From Gp6-AA40 sp963742105 (lineage in GTDB: Bacteria; Acidobacteriota; Vicinamibacteria; Vicinamibacterales; UBA2999), in NCBI GenBank assembly GCA_963742105.1, contig CAVUKN010000007.1, positions 868,001 to 932,000 of the forward strand: a stretch of 64,000 nt of DNA, given 5' to 3'. Below, piece by piece: positions 6,620 to 15,099 of the stretch. A program made the translations under genes and the position numbers. Every line of letters starts with the position of its first letter. The first letter of the stretch is position 1. The notes below the pieces were generated by a model. The model was not told the origin of the DNA, ran no database searches, and saw only the letters and a list, made by a program, of their open reading frames with translations.

Positions 6620-8719
6620 CTACATCCGCGATGGCACCTCGACCCCCATCAGGTCGAGCGCCCGGGACAGCTGGTTGCGAACGTAGATGACTGCGGCGGC
6701 GCGCCAGCGCTGCACCTCCGGGCGTTCCTCGTTGAGGATCGACGAGCGCGACGGCGGCAGGTTGTAGAAGCCGTTGAAGGCCTGCGCCAGCGAAAAGGCG
6801 TACTTGGCCAGCACCGAGAACTCGAGCGTGCGAATCACCTGTTCGACGACCTCGTCGAGCCGGGCTGCTTCGAGCGCCAGGGACCACAGTTCGTGGCCGC
6901 CGTTCTCGCCCGCAAGCTCGGTGGGAGCGAGTTCCCGCAGTGACTGGACGATTGCCGTCTCGTCCACGCCGTCGCGCTGCTGCAGCTTCTGGAAGATGTT
7001 GTTTGCGCGCACCACAGCGTATTGGATGTATGGGCCGCTCTCGCCCTCGAAGCTGAGCGCCTCGTCGAGGTCGAACGCGATGACCTTGCCGCGCGAGAAT
7101 TTGATCATGAAATAGCGCACGGCGGCGATCGCGATCGCCCGGCCGATCCGCTGCGTCTCTTCCTCGCTCATCCCGGCGTTGCGCTTGCGCACTTCACCGG
7201 CAGCCTTCTCATTGAGGATGTTCAGCAGATCGTCGGCCTTGACGCCGAGCCCCTTGCGGCCCGACACCTCGACGAACGGCCGCTTCGCGTCCTCGGAATC
7301 CGCGGGCGGTGCGTACCCGAGCTCACGCGCCGTGGCGTGCGACAGCGCCACCATCTCGTACGAGAAATGGTGCGACCGTTCTGCCCCCTCGGGATGGCCG
7401 ACCGCAATCAATGCCTGCTTCAGCAGCTTCTGAAGATACGACTGCCGGACGTCGATGACGTTGTAGACGTAGGCGGCGCCGCCGAACAGCGGATGATCGC
7501 TCTGGCCGCCGGTGCTACACGTCGCCCACAACGGGTGACTGGGACGTGGCTCGAACACCCGATAGTGAAAGTCCCGGCCGAGCAACCCCAGCTTCCAGAA
7601 CTGGTAGGCGATGTCCTTGCCCACGTAGGTCACGACGCCGTTCGACCGGACGATGACCTTCTCGCGCTCCTCAGCCTCGGCCTCGTCGCTGGAGGGCTCG
7701 GAGCTGACGGCTGCGGACTTTGAACTTTCAACTGTGAACCTTGAACTTTCGATTTCGCCCTTTTGGGAGTTGGCCTTTTGGGAGTTGGGAGTTGCCTCCA
7801 GCTCCTCCTGAATGGGCATCACCCAGCAGCCGGCCAGCCGTCCTTCCGTGCGCAGGTGGACGGCGCCCCGGGCTTTCAGCACGTCGAACGCCTGCGCCCA
7901 GAACTTCAGCCGCAGGATGTCGCCCTCCCATGTCAGCAGGTCGTAATCGACGTTCATCCGCGCCATTGTCTTCAGATGAGTGCGGACGATGCGGTCGGCA
8001 ATGAACGCGGCGATGTCGGCGTTCTCGTTGCCACCGTGCTCGATGTCGTGCAGGGTCTCGGCCCGGACGGTCAGCCGCTGCCTGTCGCCGTCGTACCACT
8101 CGGTCACCCGAGCGTAGAGATCCCAGCAGTAGTAGTCGAACGGGGTGGTCGCGGCAATTTCGCGAATCTGCTCCAGGGTCTTCTGTTCGAGCACGCGAAA
8201 GCCGACAACTACATCGGCCACCTGCACCCCGGTGTCGTCGATGTAGTTCTGTACCTCGACGGGGATGCCTCGGAAGCGCAGCACGCGGACCAGCGTATCG
8301 CCGAGCGCGGCATTCCGGAGATGACCGACGTGCGCAGCCTTGTTGGGATTGATCGCCGTATGCTCGACGATCGCCTTCCCGCCCTCGGGGCGGAAAGCCG
8401 CGGCCGCGGGCTGCAACCGTTCGCGGAGAAACGTCGGACGGTCGAGGAAGAAGTTGAGGTATCCGTTGGGCGCGGCGGATACCTGCCGGATGCCCTCGAC
8501 AGTGCCGAAGGCCGTCGCGACTTCCTGCGCGATCACGCGCGGTGCCTTCCGCAGCCGGCGCGCGAGTTCGAAGGCGACCGGCGTGCCGAGGTCGCCCAGC
8601 TCTCGATTCGGCGGGTAGTCGAGCGTCAGCGGCGGCGCCTCGGTCTCGTCGATGGCATAGAGCGTGATAAGCAGGCGCGTGAGGTGCGCGCGCAGGCGAT
8701 CGTGAACGGGCAGGATCAT
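6620..8719 (-). CDS. argS: arginyl-tRNA synthetase with an in-frame repeat-derived insertion
   Basis: Charges tRNA-Arg. It shows an N-terminal Add-1-like domain, the class I HIGH variant NPNKAAHVGHLRNAALGDT near residue 130, the Rossmann core with SNGVVTYVGKDIAYQFWKLG near 365, and a C-terminal DALR anticodon-binding domain (YAVVRANNIFQKL near 570). At 699 aa it is over 100 residues longer than E. coli ArgS. Residues about 310-352 are a low-complexity insert beginning with a tandem NSQKANSQKG and ending in Ser/Glu-rich sequence; it coincides with short DNA repeats at 7717-7794. It sits where the family normally runs directly from the EEL helix to the REKVIVRSNG strand, so it probably forms a surface loop. 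The start at 8719 is only 37 bp from the divergent gene at 8757. Confidence 0.95.
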   Translation of the reverse strand: MILPVHDRLRAHLTRLLITLYAIDETEAPPLTLDYPPNRELGDLGTPVAFELARRLRKAPRVIAQEVATAFGTVEGIRQVSAAPNGYLNFFLDRPTFLRERLQPAAAAFRPEGGKAIVEHTAINPNKAAHVGHLRNAALGDTLVRVLRFRGIPVEVQNYIDDTGVQVADVVVGFRVLEQKTLEQIREIAATTPFDYYCWDLYARVTEWYDGDRQRLTVRAETLHDIEHGGNENADIAAFIADRIVRTHLKTMARMNVDYDLLTWEGDILRLKFWAQAFDVLKARGAVHLRTEGRLAGCWVMPIQEELEATPNSQKANSQKGEIESSRFTVESSKSAAVSSEPSSDEAEAEEREKVIVRSNGVVTYVGKDIAYQFWKLGLLGRDFHYRVFEPRPSHPLWATCSTGGQSDHPLFGGAAYVYNVIDVRQSYLQKLLKQALIAVGHPEGAERSHHFSYEMVALSHATARELGYAPPADSEDAKRPFVEVSGRKGLGVKADDLLNILNEKAAGEVRKRNAGMSEEETQRIGRAIAIAAVRYFMIKFSRGKVIAFDLDEALSFEGESGPYIQYAVVRANNIFQKLQQRDGVDETAIVQSLRELAPTELAGENGGHELWSLALEAARLDEVVEQVIRTLEFSVLAKYAFSLAQAFNGFYNLPPSRSSILNEERPEVQRWRAAAVIYVRNQLSRALDLMGVEVPSRM
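7717..7794. repeat. short tandem repeats inside argS
   Basis: Bases 7759-7773 and 7774-7788 are identical 15-mers (CCTTTTGGGAGTTGG), followed by a partial GGGAGTT unit. The adjacent stretch 7717-7750 repeats TTGAACTTTC twice. The heptamer GGGAGTT style matches the intergenic arrays elsewhere in the window, but here it is translated, in the argS frame, as NSQKA NSQKG. Confidence 0.85.
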
Positions 8720-8756
8720 CGGGAATCGTGGTACGGTTGGGAATTGTTCATGTTAC

Positions 8757-9335
8757 ATGACTGACGCAGCCGTGGGACGACTGCTCGTGGCCAGCCTGCA
8801 CCAGGGCATCGCTGATTTGCTGCCGTCACGGCTCGAGTTCTACGAGTCGTGGCTGAATCCCACGGGCCTTCGCGACGGCCGCATCGGCCGGGCGCCGCTG
8901 GCAGCGGTCCTCAGCTTTCTCCGTCAGGAGGGCGAACCATATCACCTGGTCGCGGCAAGAGCGGGCGAATACACCGCCGAATGGACGGTGGCGGAACTCG
9001 CCGCGCTGCAGCGCACGATCATCCGATCGGCGCCGGCAGCCATCCGCCCGCGGCTCGCCATGCGCATCGCACGCCAGATGGTGCGCAAGACCTACGGTGG
9101 CTCGACGGCCGTGGTGCGGTGGAAGAAGGATCAGGTGGCGGTTGACTTGCGGGGATCCATTTTCTGCCAGGTGCGCGACCGCGCCGAGAACCCCCTCTGC
9201 GAGTTCTACGCGTCCGCGCTGCGCCGGTTGATGTACCTTCTCAACGTCGAAGCCGACGTCGGAACGGAGCGCTGTCGGGCTACCGGCGCGGGACAATGCC
9301 TGATGACCATCTTCGTACGGGCCAGATCGAAATGA
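8757..9335 (+). CDS. conserved protein, possibly V4R/heme-NO-binding-like
   Basis: A 192-aa cytoplasmic protein without signal or membrane segment. The C-terminal third (ENPLCEFYASALRRLMYLLN followed by ERCRATGAGQCLMTIFV) resembles the end of V4R (4-vinyl reductase) small-molecule-binding domains, where a Cys pair follows a helical GLL segment; this is a weak, memory-based match. Cysteines in IFCQ, PLCEF, ERCR and GQCL could bind metal. It is divergent from argS, with only 37 bp between start codons and no clear Shine-Dalgarno sequence, so it may have a leaderless or very short 5' region. The stop overlaps the next ATG (ATGA at 9332), which couples it to the TPR gene. Confidence 0.7.
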   Translation: MTDAAVGRLLVASLHQGIADLLPSRLEFYESWLNPTGLRDGRIGRAPLAAVLSFLRQEGEPYHLVAARAGEYTAEWTVAELAALQRTIIRSAPAAIRPRLAMRIARQMVRKTYGGSTAVVRWKKDQVAVDLRGSIFCQVRDRAENPLCEFYASALRRLMYLLNVEADVGTERCRATGAGQCLMTIFVRARSK

Positions 9336-10948
9336 TGCCGCGCGGCCGCATCGCCGCCGCGGTTCTTGGTGTCCTTGTCAGTACGGCCGCGTTCGCCCAG
9401 TCCGTGGTTCCACCGGTTGCGAATCCGGGACCGGCACGCTATCTCGTCATTCCATTCGAAAACAGCACGCGCGACCCGCGGGTCTACTGGCTCAGCGAGG
9501 GCTCCGCTGTCGCGCTGACCGACGATCTGCTGGCCCTGGGCCGCCCGGCCATCACCCGCGACGATCGGCTGCGCGCCCTGGATCGGCTGCGGATTCCGAA
9601 CACGCCGGTCCTGAGCCACGCCACGATGATTCGCCTCGGCCAGATCGTCCGCGCCGCGCAGGTGGTGCTCGGATCCTTCGAGCTGAAAGGCGACGTGCTG
9701 ACAGTGCGGGCCCGGACCATTCGCCTCGAGACCGGCCAGATCTCCGCCGACATCTCGGAGGTCGGTTCCCTGGCCGACGTCTTTGCGGTCTTCGGCCGGG
9801 TGGCGCAGCGCATCGCACCGGAGTCGCGAGTGCCGACCGAGCAGATGGAGCAGGTGCACCCGCCGCTGGCGGCCTTCGAGCAATACGTCAAGGGCCTGGT
9901 CGCGCAAGCGCCGGCGACCAAGGAGTCGTTCCTCACGCAGGCGGTGAAGCAGGCGCCGACGTTTCAGCGGGCGCGTCTTGCCCTCTGGGAGGTCTACACG
10001 GATCAAAGCAAGCATCGTGACGCGCTGGCGATTGTCCGCGACGTGGCGCCCGCGAGCCGCCTGGCCCGTCAGGCACGGTTTCTCGCGTCCTTATCGCTCA
10101 TCAGCCTCGGCCAACTGCAGGAGGCCTTCGACATCATCGTGCAACTGAACGGCACGACACCGGATTCCGCCCTGTACAACAACCTCGGGGTGATCCAGAT
10201 GCGTCGTCCGCCGGTGAACGGCGGGCGCGCTATTACCTTTTTCAACGAAGCGGCCAAACTCGACGACAACGATTCAGACCTGTTCTTCAATCTCGGCTAC
10301 GCCTTCTTCATCGATCGCGACATGCCGGCGGCGGTGTACTGGCTGCGTGAGGCGGTGCGCCGCAATGCTGCCGATGAGCAGGCGCACTACGTGCTGGGCG
10401 TCGCTCTGCAGGCGACCGGCAGTGCTGCGGAAGGGGCGCGCGAGAAGGAACTGGCCAGGCGACTATCGTCGGTGGTTGCGGAATGGGAGAAGCAATCGGC
10501 CACAGTTCCGCGCGGGCTCGAACGGATCAAGACCGAGGTGGACGTGCCGGCGGCGCTGCGGGTCGAAAACGTGATCGTGGCGGCCGGCCAGCGCGACCAG
10601 CAGGAGCTCGCCGCCATTCACCTCGACAACGGGCGGCGACTGGCGCAGGCCGAGCGCGATGCCGAGGCGATCGCCGAGCTGCGGCGCGCCATTTATCTGT
10701 CGCCGTACCAGCACGAGGCGCATCTGGTGCTTGGCGGCGTCTACCTGCGTGACGGACGCCTCGACGAAGCGATCGACGAGCTGAAGATCTCGATCTGGAG
10801 CCAGGACACGCTGAACGGACATCTGAAGCTGGCGGAAGCGTTCATCACGGCCGGCAACGGCGAGGGCGCTCGCGGCGAACTGCAGGCGGTGCTCACCCGC
10901 GACCCTGCGAACAGCCGGGCGAAGCAACTCCTTTCGCAGCTGCCCTGA
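9332..10948 (+). CDS. exported tetratricopeptide-repeat protein
   Basis: A 538-aa protein with an N-terminal signal peptide (MMPRGRIAAAVLGVLVSTAA, cleavage after AFA). Residues 30-165 form a domain beginning YLVIPFENSTRDPRVYWLSEG, which resembles the adenylate-cyclase-associated FlgO/TolB-like N-domain found before TPRs and is thought to bind a partner rather than DNA. TPR units fill about residues 180-535 (ALYNNLGVIQMR, LFFNLGYAFFIDRDMPAAVYW, HLVLGGVYLRDGRLDEAIDEL). It is probably a periplasmic scaffold. The ATG at 9332 overlaps the upstream stop; a second ATG follows at 9335. It is followed closely by the SPOR gene. Confidence 0.85.
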   Translation: MMPRGRIAAAVLGVLVSTAAFAQSVVPPVANPGPARYLVIPFENSTRDPRVYWLSEGSAVALTDDLLALGRPAITRDDRLRALDRLRIPNTPVLSHATMIRLGQIVRAAQVVLGSFELKGDVLTVRARTIRLETGQISADISEVGSLADVFAVFGRVAQRIAPESRVPTEQMEQVHPPLAAFEQYVKGLVAQAPATKESFLTQAVKQAPTFQRARLALWEVYTDQSKHRDALAIVRDVAPASRLARQARFLASLSLISLGQLQEAFDIIVQLNGTTPDSALYNNLGVIQMRRPPVNGGRAITFFNEAAKLDDNDSDLFFNLGYAFFIDRDMPAAVYWLREAVRRNAADEQAHYVLGVALQATGSAAEGAREKELARRLSSVVAEWEKQSATVPRGLERIKTEVDVPAALRVENVIVAAGQRDQQELAAIHLDNGRRLAQAERDAEAIAELRRAIYLSPYQHEAHLVLGGVYLRDGRLDEAIDELKISIWSQDTLNGHLKLAEAFITAGNGEGARGELQAVLTRDPANSRAKQLLSQLP

Positions 10949-10964
10949 TACAATCCTATCCGCC

Positions 10965-11628
10965 ATGGCAGACGAGGAATTCCACGAGATCCAGTTGAAC
11001 GGGAAGCAGTTGGTCTTCCTGTTCATGGCCGGGACCGTCGCGGCAGTGGTGATCTTTCTGTGCGGCCTGATGGTCGGGCGCAATCTCCACGTCCCCCGCC
11101 TCGAAGCGGCGGCAGCCACCAGCGAGACGAGCATCGGCGACCCGACGCGCCCGGCGGAGTCGGCCTTGCCGCCGCCAGCCGATTCGAGGACCGGACCTCC
11201 CGGTCACGATCAAGGAAACCCTGTCGTATTCCGAGCGCCTGGAAGACCCCACGCCGGTCGAGGAGAGCCTGACCGACGGGCCCGCGCGCAGCCGAAGCGA
11301 CAAGGCGACTGCCGCGAAAGCGGCGCCAGACAAGCCATCGCTGAAGGCGAGCAAGTCGGAGGCAGCGCCAGCAGCCAACGTGAACCCCGAGCCACCCGGC
11401 AACGGATGGGCGGTGCAGGTGCAGGCGGTGACGACACGTGCCGAAGCGGATGCGCTTGCGCACCGGCTGAGCGCGAAGGGATATCCCGCGTTCGTGACGC
11501 CGCGCGGCTCGGGAAGTCTCCTGCGGTATGGCGTGCGCGTCGGCAAGTACGACAAGAAGGGCGAGGCCGAAGCCGTCAAGGCGCGCCTCCAGAACGAAGA
11601 GCAGTTCAAGCCCTGGGTCACGCGCTGA
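10965..11628 (+). pseudogene. SPOR-domain membrane protein, frameshifted
   Basis: The N-terminus from the ATG at 10965 gives a cytoplasmic tail, one membrane helix (QLVFLFMAGTVAAVVIFLCG) and a linker. The C-terminus in the +1 frame gives VTIKETLSYSERLEDPTP, an Ala/Lys linker and a SPOR domain (NGWAVQVQAVTTRAEADALA to the end), which binds denuded peptidoglycan at division sites. The frames join if one C is removed from the CCC run at 11199-11201, which would yield a protein of about 220 aa of normal FtsN/DedD-like architecture. As printed, the N-terminal frame instead runs on into the GNAT gene, which is an artefact of the shift. Real pseudogene or consensus error are both possible. Confidence 0.8.
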
Positions 11629-11648
11629 GGCGTGAACGCTACCCGGTC

Positions 11649-12167
11649 ATGACTGGAACCGTCATTCTCGAAACCGAACGTCTCATCCTGCGCGAGCTCG
11701 AACCCAACGATCTCGACTTCCTGGCATCGATGATGGCCGACCCGGAGGTCAGCCATCATTACGACCGCCGATTCAGCCGCGAAGCGGCCGACGAATGGCT
11801 GCACCGGCAACTCGAGCGTTACGCGATCGACGGACATGGTCTGTGGTTGGCGGTCGAGAAGAAGACCGGCACACCGGTCGGGCAGGTTGGCCTGATCCTG
11901 CAGACGGTCGAAGGGCGCAAGCGGCCGGAGATCGGCTGGCTGCTCGATCGGAAGCAGTGGGGCAAAGGCTATGCGACCGAGGCCGGAGCAGCCGTTCGCG
12001 ACGCCGCGTTCTCCCGCTGGAACTACCCGGAAGTCATTTCGTTGATCCGGCCGGCCAACACACCGTCACAGCGTGTGGCCGAGCGACTGGGAATGGAAGC
12101 GGGTCCCCGCGTCTGGTTCAACGGGTCCGAACACATCGTCTACCGATCGGCGGCTGGTAGCTCGTAG
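11649..12167 (+). CDS. GNAT-family N-acetyltransferase (RimJ/RimL type)
   Basis: A 172-aa acetyl-CoA-dependent acyltransferase. It shows the RimJ/RimL start TERLILRELEPNDL, the acetyl-CoA pyrophosphate-binding region WLLDRKQWGKGYATEA (QWGKGYA as the Q/RxxGxG/A variant) near residue 105, and ANTPSQRVAERLGME near 140. The substrate is unknown; relatives modify ribosomal proteins or small molecules. The ATG at 11649 is the family start. The last codons (AGSS, then TAG) are made of GTAGC-type repeat DNA, so a repeat array has invaded or replaced the natural 3' end. Confidence 0.9.
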   Translation: MTGTVILETERLILRELEPNDLDFLASMMADPEVSHHYDRRFSREAADEWLHRQLERYAIDGHGLWLAVEKKTGTPVGQVGLILQTVEGRKRPEIGWLLDRKQWGKGYATEAGAAVRDAAFSRWNYPEVISLIRPANTPSQRVAERLGMEAGPRVWFNGSEHIVYRSAAGSS

Positions 12168-12190
12168 CCAGTAGCCTGTAGCCAGTAGCT
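12155..12190. repeat. GTAGCCA/GTAGCCT heptamer array at the end of the GNAT gene
   Basis: Five GTAGC words spaced exactly seven bases apart. The GNAT stop codon (12165-12167) is part of the second word. The family is similar in wording to the larger array at 21897-21992. Confidence 0.85.
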
Positions 12191-12234
12191 AAGTTGGAGC
12201 GTGCCTGGTCCGCTTCGACGTCAGCTCATCGACG

Positions 12235-12255
12235 AGCGTGAAGAGTGTTCACGCT
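12235..12255. terminator. possible terminator hairpin between convergent genes
   Basis: Perfect 8-bp stem AGCGTGAA / TTCACGCT with a 5-nt loop, followed by weakly T-rich sequence. A second small hairpin, CCCGGC-GTC-GCCGGG, lies near 12340. Both are between the GNAT gene and the convergent gene ending at 12377, so either could terminate one of them. Confidence 0.45.
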
Positions 12256-12376
12256 TTCACTTCAGCCGAGAGGGACGGTGGGCGCCGTCTGGTGCCCAGG
12301 TTCGGAAGAGGTGCAGTGAAGGATGCACGCGCGTCAGCCCGGCGTCGCCGGGCGCAGCGCTCGTCCTGATACGGCG

Positions 12377-14055
12377 CTACCCGCCGGTGCGCTCCATCCC
12401 GACGAGCGTCCATCCGTCGGCGGAACGGCGGAAATACGCATGGACGGGTGTCGCCCAGGACTTCTGCGATGGCGAAGTGGCACTCACGCTGACGTGCACG
12501 AAGCTGCCCTGCGGTTCGGGCAGAGGGCCCGGCGCCTGCGCACCTTGACCGGGAGCCGCGGTCGTCTCGCCCAGGGCCGTTTCCGTTCCCGCGGCGTTGT
12601 CGAAGCGCGACCAGGTGATTCGGTAGCTCGTCGCTTCCTGCGCCACATGCGCCAGGACGGCCGCGTTCTGAAACGACAGTCCGCCCGACGGGGTCAGGGC
12701 GAAGTTGACGAGCGGGTTGACCGCAGGCAGATACGCCGCCGCGATCTTGTCGCGGCGCTTGATCAGCACATCGGCGAGGTGCCGTTCGGCCTCGGGCTCG
12801 CTGTACCTCGCGGTCTTCACCATCGCGCGGATCATGTCGTCGGTGAACGCGGCAACACGACGGGCAGCCCAGAACGAGTCGTCGGGCTGGACGTGGCGCA
12901 GCGCAGCCGTCGGCACGCGCGGTTTCCACGCTGGCGGATCGAAGACATCGCCCTCGAACGGCCCGATAGCCGGCACGTCCTCGTACTGCGCCGTCTGCCA
13001 TGGCTTGATGACGAACCCGAGCCTGACCAGGCGCTTTTTAACCAGGTCGGTTTCGACGAGGTGCTCCCACCCTTCGTCATATTCGTGGGGCCCATTGGCG
13101 CCCGTCCCGAATGTGGAACCGACGTCCTGGAGATAGTGCCGCACGAGGCCGCGCCCGTTCTCGCTGACGAGTACGTCCAGCGTGTTGCCGGCTTTCATGT
13201 CCACGAGATTGGTCCACGCGCCAAACACCTTCAGCGCGCGCAGCTCGCGACGGTGTTCGTGCGGAACGATGTCGTTGGGGTCGTCAGGCCGGTGCCGTAG
13301 TAACGGAACCCGCCGAGGGGACGGCCGGGGAGCGCCCGACCGGCGATGGCCCGGAAGGAACCGTCGGCCGAACGCTGCGCCCGCCGCCACACGGCGTCGA
13401 GATCGGAGGCGCGCAGTGCGCGCCGAGTGCCCGACATCGGCACAAATGTGGCGGCCTCGCCGATCTTCACTTGCTCGGGCCGGATCTGGGTGAGCGCGTT
13501 ATCGACCTGCCAGTAGCCGAGGGCCCAGAAGATGCGGTTCGCGACCATGATCGCGCCGGTCGCTGCCTCGGGATAGTTGTCGGCGTCGAACGAGACGAAC
13601 CATCGTTCGCCAGCGCTGTCGGTGACTGTGAATCCTGGCGCGAACCCCACCTCTTTGGCGGCGACGACGGTCAGGGGACCTGGCGCCGGACCGTTACCAA
13701 CCGACGGCCCGCGAGCAATTTCGTCAAGTGACAACGATCTGGCGAGCACGCGATTGGTGAACCAGCTCGAGTCGGGGACCTCGTCGATCGTGTTCACGTT
13801 CATCGCGTGAACGTCTGGCGTGTCGTCACCAGGCTTGCCGAACAGGTTGGTCGTCAGATCGATGAAGAGATCGATCGTCCATTCCTGCACCTTCGACGCA
13901 TCCTGCGTCTCCGGTTCACGGCCAAGAGGATCGTCGCGGAGGAATTTCGGTCCGCTCGCCGCGTGCGGGGTGGTGAGGAGCGCCCCGACGAGCGCGCTCG
14001 TGACGAACCAGGCCGTGCGCCGATGCGGAAAGCGGGTCCGTCCTGATCGAGTCAT
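12377..14055 (-). pseudogene. conserved exported protein of unknown function, frameshifted
   Basis: The N-terminal part (ATG 14055) has a Sec-type signal (TAWFVTSALVGALLTTPHAAS), then DDPLGREPETQDASKVQEW and NVNTIDEVPDSSWFTNRVL. In the other frame the protein continues as RPDDPNDIVPHEHRRELRAL, KVFGAWTNLVDMKAGNTLDV and so on to the C-terminus (WTLVGMERTGG). The halves join smoothly as GFRYYGT-RPDDPNDIVPHEH if one base is added to the GGCCGG run near 13287-13292, giving about 559 aa. I remember related proteins from Acidobacteria without a known function and recognise no catalytic motif. The clean junction argues for a single-base sequence error or a very recent mutation. Confidence 0.75.
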
Positions 14056-14073
14056 GCCGGGGAGCCGTTACGT

Positions 14074-14213
14074 GAATTGACGGATGGACGAATGGACGGA
14101 TTGCCGAATGGACGGATGACGAATTGGCGAATTGACGAATGTGGATTGACTGAATTGGACCTCCGTGGTCTCTCCAATTCGTCAATCCGTCAATCCGTCA
14201 ATTCGTCGATTCC
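14074..14213. repeat. GAATTGAC/GGATTGAC octamer repeats in inverted orientation
   Basis: Bases 14074-14160 are tandem 8-mers such as GAATTGAC, GGATGGAC and GAATGGAC. Bases 14174-14213 carry the same words on the opposite strand (GTCAATCC, GTCAATTC). The short unique spacer CTCCGTGGTCTCT would be the loop. It fills the whole gap between two minus-strand genes and ends 8 bases from the stop of the downstream-positioned beta-barrel gene. Confidence 0.88.
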
Positions 14214-14221
14214 ACTATCGC

Positions 14222-14917
14222 TCAGAATCTGAAGCCGAAGGTGACTGGCAGGTACTGGCCGTTCGCCTTCACATTCTCGCCGGTGATCGGGTTGTTGATT
14301 TCCGGACCCCAGATGTAGTGCCACCGGGTTTCGACGTAGAACTGCGCCGAGTCGCCGAGCGCGAACGTGATGCCGCCGCCGATATTGATTCCGAAATCCC
14401 ACGAGTTGCGGTCGCCGATGATCTGGTCGACCGGCACGAGCGCCGGGTAGCAGACGTACCACCACGGGTCACAGATCGTCGTGTAGCCGACGGCAGGCGT
14501 GGTCAGGCTCACCGCCCGGTAGTAGGCGCCGAGACCGCCGATGCCATAGCCCTTGACCTTCGAGTCGCCGCCCATGCGGCCGACGGCGTTGAAGTCGATG
14601 TACTGCATGTTGTGATGCGACTCGATCAGCGTCGGCGTCGCAGCACAGGGACTCGGCGTCGGACAGACATCTATCGTGCGATCCGTGCCGCCCAGCTTGT
14701 TGTAGGCGTATTCCACTTGAAAGCCAATCGTCGGCTTGGGCGTGACCTCGACACCGATGACGAAGTTACCGCCGGTTCCGAACTCGTCCTTGATGTCCGA
14801 CAACGGGTTGGTAAAGCCGCCGCCGATGTTGACGTGCACGAGCTTGTCGTCCTGCGCGCGTGCGGGCGTCGCAGCGATGAGCGTCGCCAGTAACGCTCCG
14901 AACAACACCTTCTTCAT
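14222..14917 (-). CDS. outer-membrane beta-barrel protein
   Basis: A 231-aa protein with a signal peptide (MKKVLFGALLATLIAATPA, cleavage after ARA) and alternating aromatic/hydrophobic strands typical of an 8-stranded OmpA/OmpW-like barrel (KLVHVNIGGGFTNPLSD, FQVEYAYNKLGG, GIGGLGAYYRAV, FGINIGGGITFAL, FYVETRWHYIWG). It ends in FRF, the terminal aromatic recognised by the BAM machinery. Cysteine pairs near CPTPSPC and ICDPWWYVC could form disulfides in loops. I prefer the ATG at 14917 because GGAGAAGG precedes it and it gives a clean signal peptide; the frame is open to 14968. Confidence 0.88.
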   Translation of the reverse strand: MKKVLFGALLATLIAATPARAQDDKLVHVNIGGGFTNPLSDIKDEFGTGGNFVIGVEVTPKPTIGFQVEYAYNKLGGTDRTIDVCPTPSPCAATPTLIESHHNMQYIDFNAVGRMGGDSKVKGYGIGGLGAYYRAVSLTTPAVGYTTICDPWWYVCYPALVPVDQIIGDRNSWDFGINIGGGITFALGDSAQFYVETRWHYIWGPEINNPITGENVKANGQYLPVTFGFRF

Positions 14918-15099
14918 GTCCTTCTCCCTTCGCGCGCAACCGACGACCCTGGAGGGACGCTCTTTCACGCGAATCTGCAGACAGCGTAAGGACCGGGACG
15001 GACGTGCCTCTATGCAGTTTCGGCGCTGTAATCAACGCCGTTTCCGCATAGCGGCCTTCGTCGGAGAAGAAGGACGCTTCGGGCCAGGAGGTCGAGTGG

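Noticed and set aside
10965..12167. A single 400-aa SPOR-GNAT fusion protein
   Set aside because: The middle of this frame is Arg/Gly-rich shadow sequence; the genuine SPOR domain is in the +1 frame and ends at 11628, and the GNAT gene has its own ATG at 11649.
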